From Acanthamoeba sp. SK_2022b (taxonomy: Eukaryota; Discosea; Longamoebia; Acanthamoebidae), in contig JANDJZ010000255.1 in assembly GCA_027943245.1 (NCBI GenBank), positions 1-53,699 of the forward strand: a stretch of DNA of 53,699 bases, given 5' to 3'. Below, piece by piece: positions 21,518 through 33,717 of this stretch; the first letter of the stretch is position 1, and every line of letters begins with the position of its first letter. The position numbers and the translations under genes were made by a program. The notes under the pieces were generated by a model. It was given only the letters and a program-made list of their open reading frames with translations. It was not told the DNA's origin and made no database searches.

Positions 21518-24500
21518 ATGAACATCTGGCAGCTGGCGCGGGTGGGCGATCTGAAAAAGTTCAAGAGCGTCATCAAGAGCAAGTCCGTCCACGAGCTCAA
21601 CGAAACCGACCAGTTCGGCTTCACCTGCTTCCACTGGTCGCTCCCTCCTCCTTCTCTCTTCGTTCTTTTCTCCGCGGTTTTCGTTCTTTCTTGGGTTGCG
21701 TGACCGCTCGACTGACTGCGCACTGCATCGGCTGCGGCGGGGCGCCGTCGTGCGTCGCGTTGGGCTCACGCAACCGCAGGGCGGCGCAGAAGGGCGAGGA
21801 TGGGATCGTGGCGCTGCTCATCAAGCGGGAGGCGGACCTTGACGTCGTAGATGGCGACCTACAGACTCCGCTGGTACGCCCCGCCACCTCACGCACACGC
21901 GCGCACGCGCACGCACCCCTCTTGCTTGCCCTTGTGCTACATGCCGCGGCTATGAATGAAAAACACACCTCTCTATCTGGTCGTAGCATTGGGCGATCGA
22001 CAAGGGCCACAAGGCAATCGCGAAGCACCTCATCGAGCACGGGGCGGCGTTGGACATTCAGGACAAATTCGGACACTCGGGTAGGGCCTCTCTCCGCTTC
22101 CTCTCTCCCTCGCCTTCGAACTTTCAGCCTTGAAAATTGATCAAACAAAACAACAACAACAACAACAACAACAACAAAACCAGCGCTGCACAGGGCGGCG
22201 GCCTTGGGCCAGCGAGACGTGGTGGGGCTCCTGTTGAGATCCAACGCCAATCCCAACCTGCAAAATCAAAACGGTAGCGTTCACCGCTCTCTACCGTGTA
22301 AGTCTCTCGCGAGTGCACTACTGATCCACGCGACGCGGTGGTGTGTGCATGCAGGCTGGACGGCGCTACACGTAACGTGCTACTACGCGCACCACAAGAT
22401 CGTGAGCGAGCTGCTCTCGTGCTCCCGCACGGATGTAAACATACCCAACAAGGATGGCTGGACGCCACGTATGCTCTCCCGCACCTCCGGTTCCTGTTGC
22501 GTGTTGTGTGATCTGACGCGCGCACGTGTGGGTTTGGCGGCAGTCCACTGCGCGGCGATGCAGGGCTACACGGACCTTTGCGACCTGCTGATCCGACATC
22601 AGGCCAACATCGACTTTGCTTCCCGAGACGGGAGTACCGCCATCCTCACCCGCGTGTCTCCCTCTCTTTCTTCGTAAGGCTTCAAGTGGTCATGATGGTC
22701 GTGTGGTCTCATTTACCCCCCCCCCCCGTCTGTGTCGTTTGCCTTCCATCAAAGGCACGCCGCTGCATCTCGCCGTTCAGGAAAACAGGGAGGTGGTCGT
22801 GCAGCTGCTCGTCAACTATGGTACGATCGCTGTAAGCAAGTGATATTTTATTTTCATAATAATGAAATATCTGTTATTATTTACCTTTTTATTTGTGTTT
22901 TATTTTAATAATTCTTTATGATTGGCGATGCGATGCAGGCGCGAATGCCAATCTGAGAAACGCCAGGGGCAGGCGACCGGTGGACCTCGCCCCCGAGAGA
23001 TTGAAGCCCGTCATCAAAGGTCCGCCCACCCCGCCCCCCCTGCTTTCCCTTTCATTTGCGCTCTCAAGAGAGAGAGAGAGAGAGATTGACTGACTGACTG
23101 ACCACGTGATGGGCTGCACACAGGCGCGGGGAAGTCCGCCTATGCGGCCTGCGCTCTCTTTGGCGAAGTGGAAAAGGCGCTCGTCGGGACCAAGGCCTCC
23201 TTCTTCATTCTGGTTCGTTTTTTGATCGCGAACGCGTGTTCGACGAGCTCGCGCTCTCACCACTTTCCGGCGCTGGCGTGTCGTTTGTTGGAGACAGCCC
23301 TCGCAGCAGGTGGCAGCGTCGATGGAGGCCAAGCACTTCTCGATTGAGCTGGTGCAGCTGTCGGAGAGCGAAAACGAAAGCGAAAGCGACGGCGACAGGG
23401 ACGCGGGAAAGAAGGACAAGGCCGGCAGTGGTGGCGCGGGGGGTGGCGGGGGCAGCGGCAAGGGCAAAGGGGGCAGCGGCCTCGGCATGCTCCGGCGCGG
23501 GTCCAAGTCGGCCGGGGCGCCCCAGCGGATTCGAGGGCAGGTCACCCGGCTCGTGTCGTCGTTCGACGAGGACGAGCACCACGCGGCGGCCGAGGCCCAC
23601 AAGGACAAGGGCAAGGGCAAGGAGAAGGAGAGGGACCGGGAGGGCAGCGGCGACGTGGCCACCGACGCTGCTTCCGTGCCGCCGGGCGAGGGCAGCGGGA
23701 GCAATGGCCTTGTGTCGAGGCTAGCCTCGTCGTCGCCGCGGGTCGTGACGCCCCGGCGGAGGGCAACGCACATGTTCGTGGCCTCGTACACCCCGAGCGT
23801 GGCCGGTCGGTACCGCTTGATGGTCTCCTACGACGGCCAAGACATACACCAGTGCCCCGTCAAAGTGACCGTGACCGAAGGCAAGCCACACATGCGCGCG
23901 CACACGCCGGCTTGTGTTATGTTGTGTTTCTCAGCTGACACGATGCATGTCTTCGTACAGCCGTAACGGACCCGAGCAAATGCGAGGTGATCACGGACGT
24001 GGAGGGAACGCGGGCCGTGCTCGTTGGCCAGTCGAGCAGCCTCATGATCCAAGCCAAGGACCAACTCGGTAGCCTCGCTCTCCCCTCTCTGCTCGCGCAC
24101 CCGCGTTCTCTCATATCGCGGAGCGCAGGCGGAAACCGAACGGTGGGCGGAGACGTGTTCGACGTGGAGTTGATCAGGCAGGAGCGGGACGAGGGCACGA
24201 GCAAGCGTAACATCCTCCTGCGCGCCGACGAGGCGCATGCCCGCGTCGAAGACCTTCGAGACGGTGCGCCACCCAATTTTATTGTTATTTAGATCAATTT
24301 TATTCTTTGATTATAATAATGAAATGATATTCATAACATTTTTAAATTATAAAATATTATAAAATAATGGAGCAAATGCACCACACTGGCCCGCAGGCCG
24401 ATATGTCGTGTGGTACTCCATTCCATCGAGCGGCGTCCACTTTGTCGACATCAAGCTGCGCGACGTTCGGCTGCCAGGCTCGCCCTTCAAGGTTAACGCT

Positions 24501-24582
24501 GGCCCTGAGGGTACCTGTTGCCGGCTGCCTCCGAGCGCGCCCGGAGAACGTGTGCAAGGCTGAGCGCGCGCGCGTGTGTGTT

Positions 24583-24639
<57 letters not shown>

Positions 24640-25578
24640 TGGGTTGTCGTGTGCGTGCAGTGATGAGCCCCGGGCGAAAGAGGACACCACGATCGCCCAA
24701 GAGCCCCAAGCCCAAGGGCGGCAAGCAGGCACAGGTCGGGCTGCAGCTACCGGCACCAGAGGAGAAGGGCCAGCAGCTGCCGCTCCTCAGTCCCCGGTCC
24801 CTCATGGCCGGCAACAAGCAGGACAAGCGGTACTCGTTCCTCTCTACGCTCCGTTGCCATTCTTTTTACTTACATTTAATTCAAAAAATTAATATAAAAA
24901 TTGCAGATTATCGACGAAGAATGCGGGTCAGTTCATTATGCCCTCGTCCGCCAACGGTAAGGAAACACTTCGCGTTTTGTAGTCTTTCGTTCTTTGGTTT
25001 CGTTTTTGCCCCCCCCCCCCAAAGCTAGAAGGGGTGGCTGATGGCGCAATTGCGCGCACGCGGAGCAGATAGCAACAGCCACAACAACGAGAGCGATGTG
25101 TTGGAGCGTCTGGGCGAGCTGGAGCAGGCCAACTCCGAGCTGCAGCAGAAGCAGCTCGAATTCGAGCGCGAGAAGTACGACCTGCACAAGCAGATCGCGC
25201 GTCTGCAGCGCAAGCTCGAGAAACGTACGGATTTCTGGCCAATTGGATTGCGTCGGTCGGTGAACTCACGCTCGCCGCCGGGGGACCCTACTTGCAGGAG
25301 GGAGGCGGGAGTTGGCGCCGAGCGCGGTGCCGCGTGAAGAGGTGGCGAGCCTGCAGCAGAAGGCGGACCGGCTGGCCGCGCAGGCGCAGGAGGCGGAGAG
25401 GGAGCTGAGGCGCGAGCAGGCCCGGCAGCTATGCCGAGTGTGCGCCACGAATGGGCGGGAGATGGTGGTGCTCCCGTGCCTCCACGCCTCCTTCTGCGCG
25501 CTGTGTGTCTCTCGCATGAAGCGCTGTGCGCTCTGTGAGGCTCCGCTGCAGGGGTTCCTGCGCATCAAGCAAGAGTGA
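21518..25578 (+). CDS. Ankyrin-filamin-coiled-coil-RING protein, probable E3 ubiquitin ligase
   Basis: Seventeen exons: 21518-21636, 21780-21873, 21987-22080, 22184-22273, 22355-22468, 22544-22633, 22755-22820, 22939-23019, 23124-23212, 23310-23880, 23961-24068, 24129-24263, 24397-24510, 24661-24829, 24907-24956, 25069-25224 and 25298-25578. The sum is 2421 nt (806 residues), phases consistent. Seven or so ankyrin repeats come first (NIWQLARVGDLKKF; TPLHCAAMQGYTDLCDLLI). Two filamin/ABP280-type repeats follow. The first is interrupted by a charged insert (SESENESESDGD to SSSPRVVTPRRR) before ATHMFVASYTPSVAGRY. The second ends GVHFVDIKLRDVRLPGSPFK. A Lys/Pro-rich linker, a coiled coil (LGELEQANSELQQKQLEFE) and a C3HC4 RING close the protein (LCRVCATNGREMVVLPCLH, FCALC, CALC). 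The intron after 23880 is of GC-AG type. A role joining cytoskeletal binding to ubiquitination is inference. Confidence 0.92.
22151..22178. repeat. (AAC)n repeat in an ankyrin-gene intron
   Basis: About nine AAC units just before the acceptor of exon 22184-22273. Confidence 0.9.
24584..24638. repeat. (TG)n microsatellite in the intron before exon 24661-24829
   Basis: About 27 TG units lying between the last filamin exon and the Lys-rich linker exon, ending about 20 bp before the acceptor. Confidence 0.95.
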
Positions 25579-25612
25579 CTGGCGCCAAAAAGAAAAGAAA
25601 AAAGAATTCCAA

Positions 25613-25618
25613 AATAAA
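25613..25618 (+). terminator. Poly(A) signal of the RING gene
   Basis: AATAAA 35 bp after the stop codon, and only 46 bp before the next start codon on the same strand. The two transcription units must be packed very tightly. Confidence 0.6.
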
Positions 25619-25663
25619 TAGTTGGTGAAAAGCAGCCAGAAAAACACAGACGCAACACGCAAG

Positions 25664-26693
25664 ATGAAGGTAAGCAGCAGTCGACTGCCCTCCTTCGCGC
25701 TGTGTAGGGTGCGTCATCGAAACTCCCATTCATACGCTCCCTGCCTAGCCCCACTTGCCCTTACTTCCAAATTGGTACTTCATCCATTTAATCGAAGGAT
25801 CAATCCTTCAGGGTGTGCGCCTACACGCATCGCGAATAGTGAAGGTTGGCTGAGTAGCAGTTGATTGTTCCTCCCTTATTGTGCGTGGCGTTCCATCAGG
25901 TGGTTGCAGTGCTGGTGGCTGTAGCGCTGGTGGCGTGGGGTGCCGGGGTGGTGGACGCACACGGGGACCACGATATCAAGAACTTCCACCGTAGCCGCGG
26001 CAGCCTCTACGGGGGCGGCGCCTGGGAGGCAGCCCACCACCATCTGCCATCCACCGATCGGGCTCTCGTCGAGCACGTTCCACCTTCCGGTAGCCTTTCC
26101 CTTCCCCACTCGAGCTACTACTCCCTCTCATTTCCAGACACTGACTGCTCGCTTCTTCATCGGCCGTAGCCATCGTGATGCCCGAGAACGCGACGGAGGA
26201 GGAGATCTGGCTGATGTCCGGTACGCTATCGTGTGATCTGGATGAGCCTCCTCACAAAGGCTTCTCACTTATTTTATTTATTTATTTAATTTTTTGTTAT
26301 TTTTGCTGTTGGTGTCGGCGTTGAAATGCCGCTCTTTGCTCAGGCGACCTGGCGAACTACCGTGCGCTCTCGGAGATCATTTCTGTGTCCCTGCCCATCC
26401 CCATCAACCTTGTGTTCGTTGGCTTCGACGGCGATGGCGAACACGGTACGTCGTGGCCCGTCCATGCGCTTCATAAACTTGGGTGTAAGAATAACAGGCT
26501 TTTGTGTCATGCCAGGGCTCGAACTCGTGGAAGACAACTTCAATGAGTGGTTCGAGCACATCGACCACTTTGTGCGTCATCGCATCGTGCCCGTGGGCGA
26601 GGAACAAACCACCACCGAGCGGTACAAGACGCCCAAGACACACGTCAAGTTTCAGTACGGAGTCTGCCTCGCTTCGCTCTCTCTCGCTATCGT

Positions 26694-26750
<57 letters not shown>

Positions 26751-28582
26751 TTACTGTGGTTTTAGTAAATATGTTTGCCCATGGCAGGATCAAGTACAAC
26801 TTGGTCAAGCTGGACCCGTTGGTAAACACGATCGTAGAGGACGTCATCTACTGGCATCTCCGGCCGGAAGACCCCAAGTACTGCCGCACTTCGTCTGCAG
26901 TCACCCCCCCCCCCTCTCCAAATCACACCCACAAAGCCTCAATTTTTCGCGTGGCTTGAACTGCTACAGTTACAAGGCGCCTGAGGAGCACGACGAAGAT
27001 GGCGAGGGCCATGAAGAGGGCAAGCCGACGGGCGGACAGGAGACGTTCTACGTCGACGCCTTCAAGCTGTCCCGCGTGCTCTACCATCTGCTCCTGTCGG
27101 TCAACCTCACCGACAGCTACACGCTCTTCGTCATGAACCCCAAGAAGGCCGTTGGACCCGACCAAACCTACGGATACCGGTACGTGCGCGTCAACCCTGC
27201 CGAACCCAACAGCGCTGGTTCGGTCTATTGACGGCGCCTTCTCATATTTTGTTTCCCTTTTTTCTTGCCTTTTCAAGTGTGGGCTTCTCAGACGCCGAGA
27301 TCCATGAGCTGCAGCGGGTACCCGACCGAGCCCATGCACATTTGATCGCATATGTGTTTAAGGCTCAACAAACACCACCACATCACTGACCACACACACG
27401 GCAGCGCACGGCTGAGTGGTCCGTTGACCCGCAGCGCTTCCAAACGGTCTCCGAGATGCCCGGTACGCCCTCCTCCCAAACCACGTCGCGTGCGCGCTGA
27501 CCGCCATCACATCTGCAAGACAAGGGACTCAAGCTGGAGCAGAGCGGCAATCCCGAACTGTTCCCCAAGTCGAACGACGCGCTCCCGAATGGGACCTACC
27601 GCACCGTCGACCTCGTCCAGCGCTCGCAGGTGAGGATTGCGCAATGGCAGGCCTGGTGTTGGTTGAGACCTGTGCGCACAAACTCACACCCCTCCGCGCG
27701 TGTGTGGTGTGTCGCACAGGAGTGGGCACACTGGTACATCAAGCACATGGTGGAGGGGGGCGTCAAGCTGGCCCACCTTTGCACCAAGGACAGCAGCGCC
27801 GATGATCCCAACTGCCTGTGGAAGACCCAGCGTGCCGAGGAGCGCGACATCGTCAAGCTCGCGCAGACCGTACGCTTTTTATATATATAATATTATCTAA
27901 TTTGAATTTATGATTTATTCTTATTTTTGCTGCTTGTATTGTTATGTAGATCGCTGAGTCGGGTTCCAAGGCGCAAGTCGAGTATCTGGCGACCATCAAG
28001 GAAGGCCAGGCCCAGGAGGACTGCCTAGTCGACAACTGGGTCGGGCACGCCAGGTATGCTTCGCATTTATTATTTATTACATTTCTTTTCTTTATTAAAT
28101 TTTCGTTGTTGATTCGACGTTGCGCGCGACAGGTACGCGTGGCTGGACCTTTCGGCGGGCCCCTTCAAGTGGGGTCCACTGATAGCGGGACAGGGCGTGA
28201 GGTCCCTCTCCACGCTTCCCCGCGTTCCGTCGCACTACGCCCTCCACCCCGAAGCCGACCCCAACGCGTACGTGCGCGCGTGTGTCGTCTGTCAGTGAGT
28301 GCGCAGTGAACGCTCACGTCGTATGCTGGTGTACGCGTATTTCTAGCGAGTCTCCCGAGGCGCAGGCCTCGCCGAGCTCACGCCCCGCAATCGCCAGCAA
28401 GGCGGACGCCGAGATGCGGGCCGCCGTACTGGCCCAGCTGAAACAGGACCTCGTGGTGCTGCAGGGCATCTACGAGCAGCGCTGCGCGTCCACGCGTACC
28501 GAGCACTGCGACGGTACCGGGCCACCGCCGTCATCGCGTCGTTCTCCATTCTCGCTTCACCTCCCCTTTCCTTCCGTCATCG

Positions 28583-28653
<71 letters not shown>

Positions 28654-29071
28654 GAAATGGCCGCCAAGATCAAGGATCTCGCGGAACAGATCGAAGACTC
28701 GCACGGCGAGCTGATGGACCTCATGGTCGTGGGCGACGAGGTACAACCTCCCCCCCCATTAATATTCGCTCGAGGCGAGTCTCGTGGCCCCTGACGCAGG
28801 CGTGTGGTGGACGACGCACGCACGGCGCAGCACGAGGGCGAGGGCGCGCTGTTGATGCTCGACAACTTCCTGGCGCATTTGGCCAGCGTCATTTCGCGCA
28901 CCATCTCGCACCTGTTCGCGCCGGCCAGCCCACTTTTCCGCGCCTACTACACCCCGCGCATCACGTTCCATTTCTTCCTCATCGCCAACCACCGGGTACC
29001 CTCATCCAGAGGAGCTCCTCTCTCTCTCTCTCTCTCTCTCTCTTGTCTCGGCTCTCGGTAGGTGTTGCTCA

Positions 29072-29129
<58 letters not shown>

Positions 29130-29536
29130 CAGGAATTTAATCCCCGTAAGACGTTCGATTTCGAACAGTTCAAAGCCGAGATGATCAAGTTCAAGCTGCC
29201 CCAGCAGGAGTTCGCGTTTGTGTTCAAAGAGTAAGACGCGATGCCCTCCCCCCCCCGTGTGACCTGGGCTTTGGCTGAGACGTCTCTGGTTTAGGCTGGA
29301 CATGTCGTCCGACAAGGAGCTGACGATGGCGTTCACCCACTCCATCCGCACGAGCGTGATCCCCAGCCTCTCGGTTGATGGCATGTTTGCCGCGCAGACC
29401 ATCCGCTACCTCGACTCCAAGGACCTGCAGCACCAGCTCCACATCCTCAACATTCACTCCCACGCTGGTGCGCTTCACCACTCTCCCCCGCAAGCACACG
29501 CATACGACTCGCGAGACTCACACACGCAACGCACGC

Positions 29537-29599
<63 letters not shown>

Positions 29600-31381
29600 C
29601 ACCCCAACTTGAAGACGAGGAGCTGGAGAAGGTGGCGACCAAGGACGGGAAGGTGAGCACGGCCCCGACGAAGCACGGCGAGGATGCGGAGGACGAGGAC
29701 GGCGACGACCACGCGCCCGACGAGACGTTCGAGGCGGCCGCCCACGCCGAGCGATCCGGTCAGCGCCCCCGCCCCCCGCCCCCCGCCCCTTCCTCCCCTC
29801 TTCGCTGCTGACGCGCAGCGCCCGCAGGCAAGGGCCAGACCTCGCGACACGTTCCCATCTTTTTCTTCTCCCTGAACGACGTGGTGCCGGTACGCGTGCG
29901 CGCGCGGGGAGCGATCGTGGGTGGGGAGCTGGGTCCCTCCCCCCAAATCTCTAATCGGCGCGCGGGGGGTTGCGATTCGGCCAGGTGTTCATCGACAAGT
30001 ACTACCAGGCCAAGGCCCTGAGCAATGTCGTCCTGGCCGTACAGTCGCAGCACTTTAACTGGACCAGCAAGCTCGCCTGCAACGGCAAGCCCATCCGGTG
30101 GGACCTGCGGTACTTGCGCGCTCCCCGTCTCCCCTTCTCCCTCCTCTCTCGACCGACCGACCCTTTCGTGTGCGGCTGCGCTCGCCTGTCAGGGACCCGC
30201 TGAAGCCCCTGTTGGCCGCCACGGCCCTGCACTACGGAGGCCTGGTGCCGATGCACATCACCTACGACGAGCCCAACCAATGCGCCGCCCAGGTACACAT
30301 CGCCCGCGGTCGCGGCGGGCAGGGGAGGAGTGGCCGCTCACCCTCCCCCTCCCCTCTCCACACAATGCGCGGCACCATGAACCGAACAGGACTGGCTGTG
30401 GTCTGTGGGCGACAACCCGCTGGCGCACACTTCGCGTCACCACCGCTTCTCCCTGCATCAACGGGTACACGTGAGGCCGATTTGGTTTATTTTATATTCT
30501 CTTATGTTTTACTTTTATTCGGTTTTGGCCGCCTCACTGACCGATGACACAAACGTTCACAGGACATGGCCTATCGCAACTTCCTCGTCAACACCATCGA
30601 AGACTCGGTGGCCAGCATCAACGCGGGCATCAAGACCCTCAGCAATATTCGCACCAGTACGGCACCTAACATTGTCCACCAATATTTATTTGGTTGGTGG
30701 TGGTGGTGGTGGTGGTGGTGGTGGTGGTGGTGGTGGTGGTGGTGGTGGTGGTGGTGGTGGTGAGGATGATGATGAAGCTCTCAAGTTCGTCGCTGACGCC
30801 ATGGGTTCGTTTCGCGATTGACAGCCAAGGCCAACCTGGCGGCCTCCCAAGTCTTGCCGCTCACCGAGCTCGCCTACAGCTACAAGGCCATCCGACGATT
30901 GTGGGACAACGTACGCCGCCCTCCCTGCCCTGAAGCCGGCTCGCCGCAAAGTGAGGGGCCGGCCAACTCACCTTTTGGCCAATACCGGTTGTCCACTTGC
31001 TTGGGCGGTGCAGCACGCCAAGTCCTTGGCCACCCTCAATTTCGAGAGCGCCGTAGCCTACAGCGACCGCCTGGAGGAGCAAGTCCAGAGGTGCATCCGC
31101 CTTGATGTGCAGCGACTGCAGCCCATGGGCGCTGACCCCCTGCCACGCCACACGCCACACGCCGCGCCCACAGGTTCAGGGAGCTGGTGCTGCAGACCGA
31201 AGAGTATCTCGATGTGACGCAGTGCGCTGTCGGCGAGGAGGCATCGGTGGCGGACATTCTCCTGGCGTCGGACGACAGCTCGTCGTGGTGGATCCTCCCG
31301 GCCTCGATCCTCTTCAACGTCGTCCTCGCGCTCCTCTGGATCCTCATCCGGAAGCGCTCGCGCAAGGTCAAGACCAACTAA
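25664..31381 (+). CDS. Large type I membrane protein resembling plant At5g58100 (DUF7906-like)
   Basis: A many-exon gene of roughly 1,000 residues. The first coding exon, 25664-25669, is only ATG-AAG; exon 2 begins at 25900. Together they give the signal peptide MKVVAVLVAVALVAWGAGVV. A long luminal region follows, including YKTPKTHVKFQIKYNL, HLLLSVNLTDSYTLFVMNP, VPIFFFSLNDVVPVFIDKYY and DWLWSVGDNPLAHTS. One transmembrane helix (WWILPASILFNVVLALLWIL) and a basic tail (RKRSRKVKTN) end the protein. From memory these blocks match plant At5g58100/At3g28720-type membrane proteins, the former linked to pollen wall formation; biochemical function is unknown. Exons up to 28740 agree in phase. Joining 28740 to the exon before 28801 leaves one extra base, so that junction is doubtful. 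Acidic stretches occur near 27000 and 29690. Confidence 0.75.
26695..26749. repeat. (TG)n microsatellite in an intron of the membrane-protein gene
   Basis: About 27 TG units in the intron between exons ending 26654 and starting 26788. Confidence 0.95.
28584..28650. repeat. (TG)n microsatellite abutting an acceptor
   Basis: About 33 TG units ending only four bases before the splice acceptor of the exon starting at 28655. The repeat seems to replace the usual pyrimidine tract. Confidence 0.95.
29073..29127. repeat. (CA)n microsatellite in an intron
   Basis: About 27 CA units, preceded by a (CT)n run at 29019-29042, in the intron after the exon ending 28995. The CA tract ends a few bases before the acceptor GGCAG. 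Confidence 0.95.
29539..29598. repeat. (CA)n microsatellite in an intron
   Basis: About 30 CA units between the exon ending in IHSHA and the acidic exon starting near 29610. Confidence 0.95.
30695..30762. repeat. (TGG)n trinucleotide repeat in an intron
   Basis: About 22 TGG units. Translated it would be poly-Trp, poly-Gly or poly-Val, none of which fits the protein. It sits between exons ending in SNIRTS and starting KANLAASQ. Confidence 0.93.
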
Positions 31382-32125
31382 TCTCGCCCCTCCCCCTCTC
31401 GATCCTTCACGCCCTTGCCTTGGCGCAAGCAGAGAATGAAATCAACGAGAAAATGGTACCTGGCTTTACCTGAGCAGAGTCTCACCTGATTGCAGTTTGC
31501 ATTTTTTTGCACTCCCCCAAAACCTTTACACACAAAAAAATTACTTACCAAACACCACATGATCAAATAGCAAGGAACATGTGACATGGCGGTGCATGAG
31601 GACTGGCAAAACCTTGCCAAAAAAAGCCAACTCTGTGTGCACTGCACAAAGGGGAAATAGTGTTCTGTCAATCTGGATGTGTTTGAATTTATGTTAACCC
31701 TGGTGGTCATGAGGCAGTGCCTGTTTTTCATCAAGAGAATCTGTCTCTGTGCTGGGGTGGAAGAACTGATGCACATTCTCTTGTGGTACTTTTGTGAGTG
31801 ATAATCAAAATGAATAGGTGCCCTTGGGTCAAGATGTATCTTTGTGCTGGCGTGGTTGAACCAATGCACATCAGGTCAATACTTCTCTTGTTGTTTTGTG
31901 ATCAAAAAGGTAAGATGGGGAAAAAGTTCCATAATGTCAGGGGGCAGGGTGTATGCTGGAGCACCAGAAAAATTACGAGAGAAATCACAAGGAAAAAGGA
32001 CAACAATGCGTTGCGGCTTCGCGCTTTTTTCCTCCGTTGCACAAACGATTAACTGTTCGAAGGCCACATCGGACGGGACGAACGATTCTGTTGGGCCAGA
32101 CGATTGTGTAGTTACAATTTTCAAG
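31382..32125. other. Intergenic region with diverged internal duplication
   Basis: About 740 bp between two plus-strand genes. It is more A/T-rich than the genes and has no supported coding frame. Two imperfect copies of a unit of about 65 bp lie at 31745-31810 and 31843-31910. The right end should contain the importin-9 promoter; no clear TATA box is seen. Confidence 0.5.
31745..31910. repeat. Imperfect direct repeat, two copies
   Basis: Copy 1 (31745-31810) contains TGTGCTGGGGTGGAAGAACT and GATGCACATT; copy 2 (31843-31910) contains TGTGCTGGCGTGGTTGAACC and AATGCACATC. Both continue into CTCTTGT and TTTTGTG, then GATCAAAA or GATAATCAAAA. Spacing is about 98 bp. It could be an old tandem duplication or the remains of a mobile element. 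Confidence 0.6.
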
Positions 32126-32851
32126 ATGGCGGAGGAGCTCATGTTCAAGTGTCTTTCGGCCCTTCTGCTGCCGGACCAATCCGTTCGTCAATCCGCGGAG
32201 CAGCAGCTCAACCAACTTGCCTCTCAGCCCGGTACGTGTGGAGTGGGCATGAAAATCGCATGTCGCAAAATCTCGTAGCGAATACTTCTCTTTGCCAACG
32301 ATGGTTGTGCTTGCTTTTCAGGCTTTGGCGTGACGCTAGCGCGTTTGTGCCTCAGCTCTGGATGTCCGCTGCCTATCCGCCAGGTACCTGGTCTCAGCCG
32401 CGTCACATAGCCCCACCGTCGTGTACTAACTTGCCCCTTCATCGCACGTGCACGCAGCTGGCGGGCGTTGTCCTCAAGGGTTACATCAACGCACACTGGG
32501 ATGCGGCTGATAGCAAGTTCGTTGAGCCACAGACCACTCCACAAGATAAGGTTTGTTCGCTCCATGTGTGCACGGGCGTGCTTGGACAGTCTGACGTAGG
32601 TCGGCCGACTTGTGCATCACAGGCAGCCATACGTGCGACTCTGCCACAGGGACTCGCTGATCCCGAGAGCAAGATCCGTACGGCTGCGGTACGTCGCAGA
32701 AATAACAGTAGGAGCGCTGCTGCTCGTTCAGGAGAGGGTTTCACGATAACCTTGCCATTATGCTTAGGCGATGGCGATCGCGTCCATCGCGCATTGGGAC
32801 TGGCCCGGCGAGTGGCCCAACCTCATCGAAGAGCTGGGTAATGTCTCTCGT

Positions 32852-32884
<33 letters not shown>

Positions 32885-33654
32885 ATACGCACACGCATGT
32901 GTTGACGGATGTAAACAGTTAAGTGTCTCGACACAAGCAACGGCCAACTCATGGACGGCGCCATCAAGTGCCTCGAGATGTTCGCTTCAGGCGACAACCT
33001 GAGCGACCAGCACCTGCCGCAGCTCATTCCTCTCCTCTTCCCTCACCTGTTGCGCATCTTCTCATCGGTAAGTTCTAACGCACGCCACTCCGTCGATTGT
33101 TCAACGGGCGTCTGTCATCATATATGTTGTGTCTCATCGCCTGAGGGGCGAACCGCCTTCTTCTCGTATTGATACAGAAGGACTACCCCGAGCGCATTCG
33201 GGCTCGTGCCGGTTCGATCTTCTACGCTTGCCTTGAGTGGCTCTCCGTTGTCAAGAGTGCGTAGACAAGCCTCGTAGACGATCGTCTCATCTCCCTCTTT
33301 CCCTAACCTGGGGGCTTACACGCATGTCAAGGCGTGCACACAGAGAGCACCGAAGCCTTCCGACCTTTCCTTCCACAGTGGACGGCCCACTTTGCAGAGA
33401 TCCTCGCTGCCCCGCTCACCTCTGCCGACGCCGACTACGGGCTCAAGATCGTCGTGCTGCAGGTGTCGACCCTCCGACCAGGCAATCGCCGTGGCCGAGC
33501 CTCCAAACGTTGCTCACGTTTTATCATCATGGCGTCGTGTATATCAGATTCTTACAGTGCTCGTGATGAGGTTCCCGAAGCAAGTGGGTCCCTTCCTCAA
33601 CGCCATCGTGCCTCAAGTGTGGAATTCGCTGGTTGCGGCGCTCAAGATGTTCGT

Positions 33655-33717
<63 letters not shown>

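Noticed and set aside
30566..30763. Poly-Trp/poly-Gly frame from (TGG)n
   Set aside because: Intronic repeat; flanking exons join without it.
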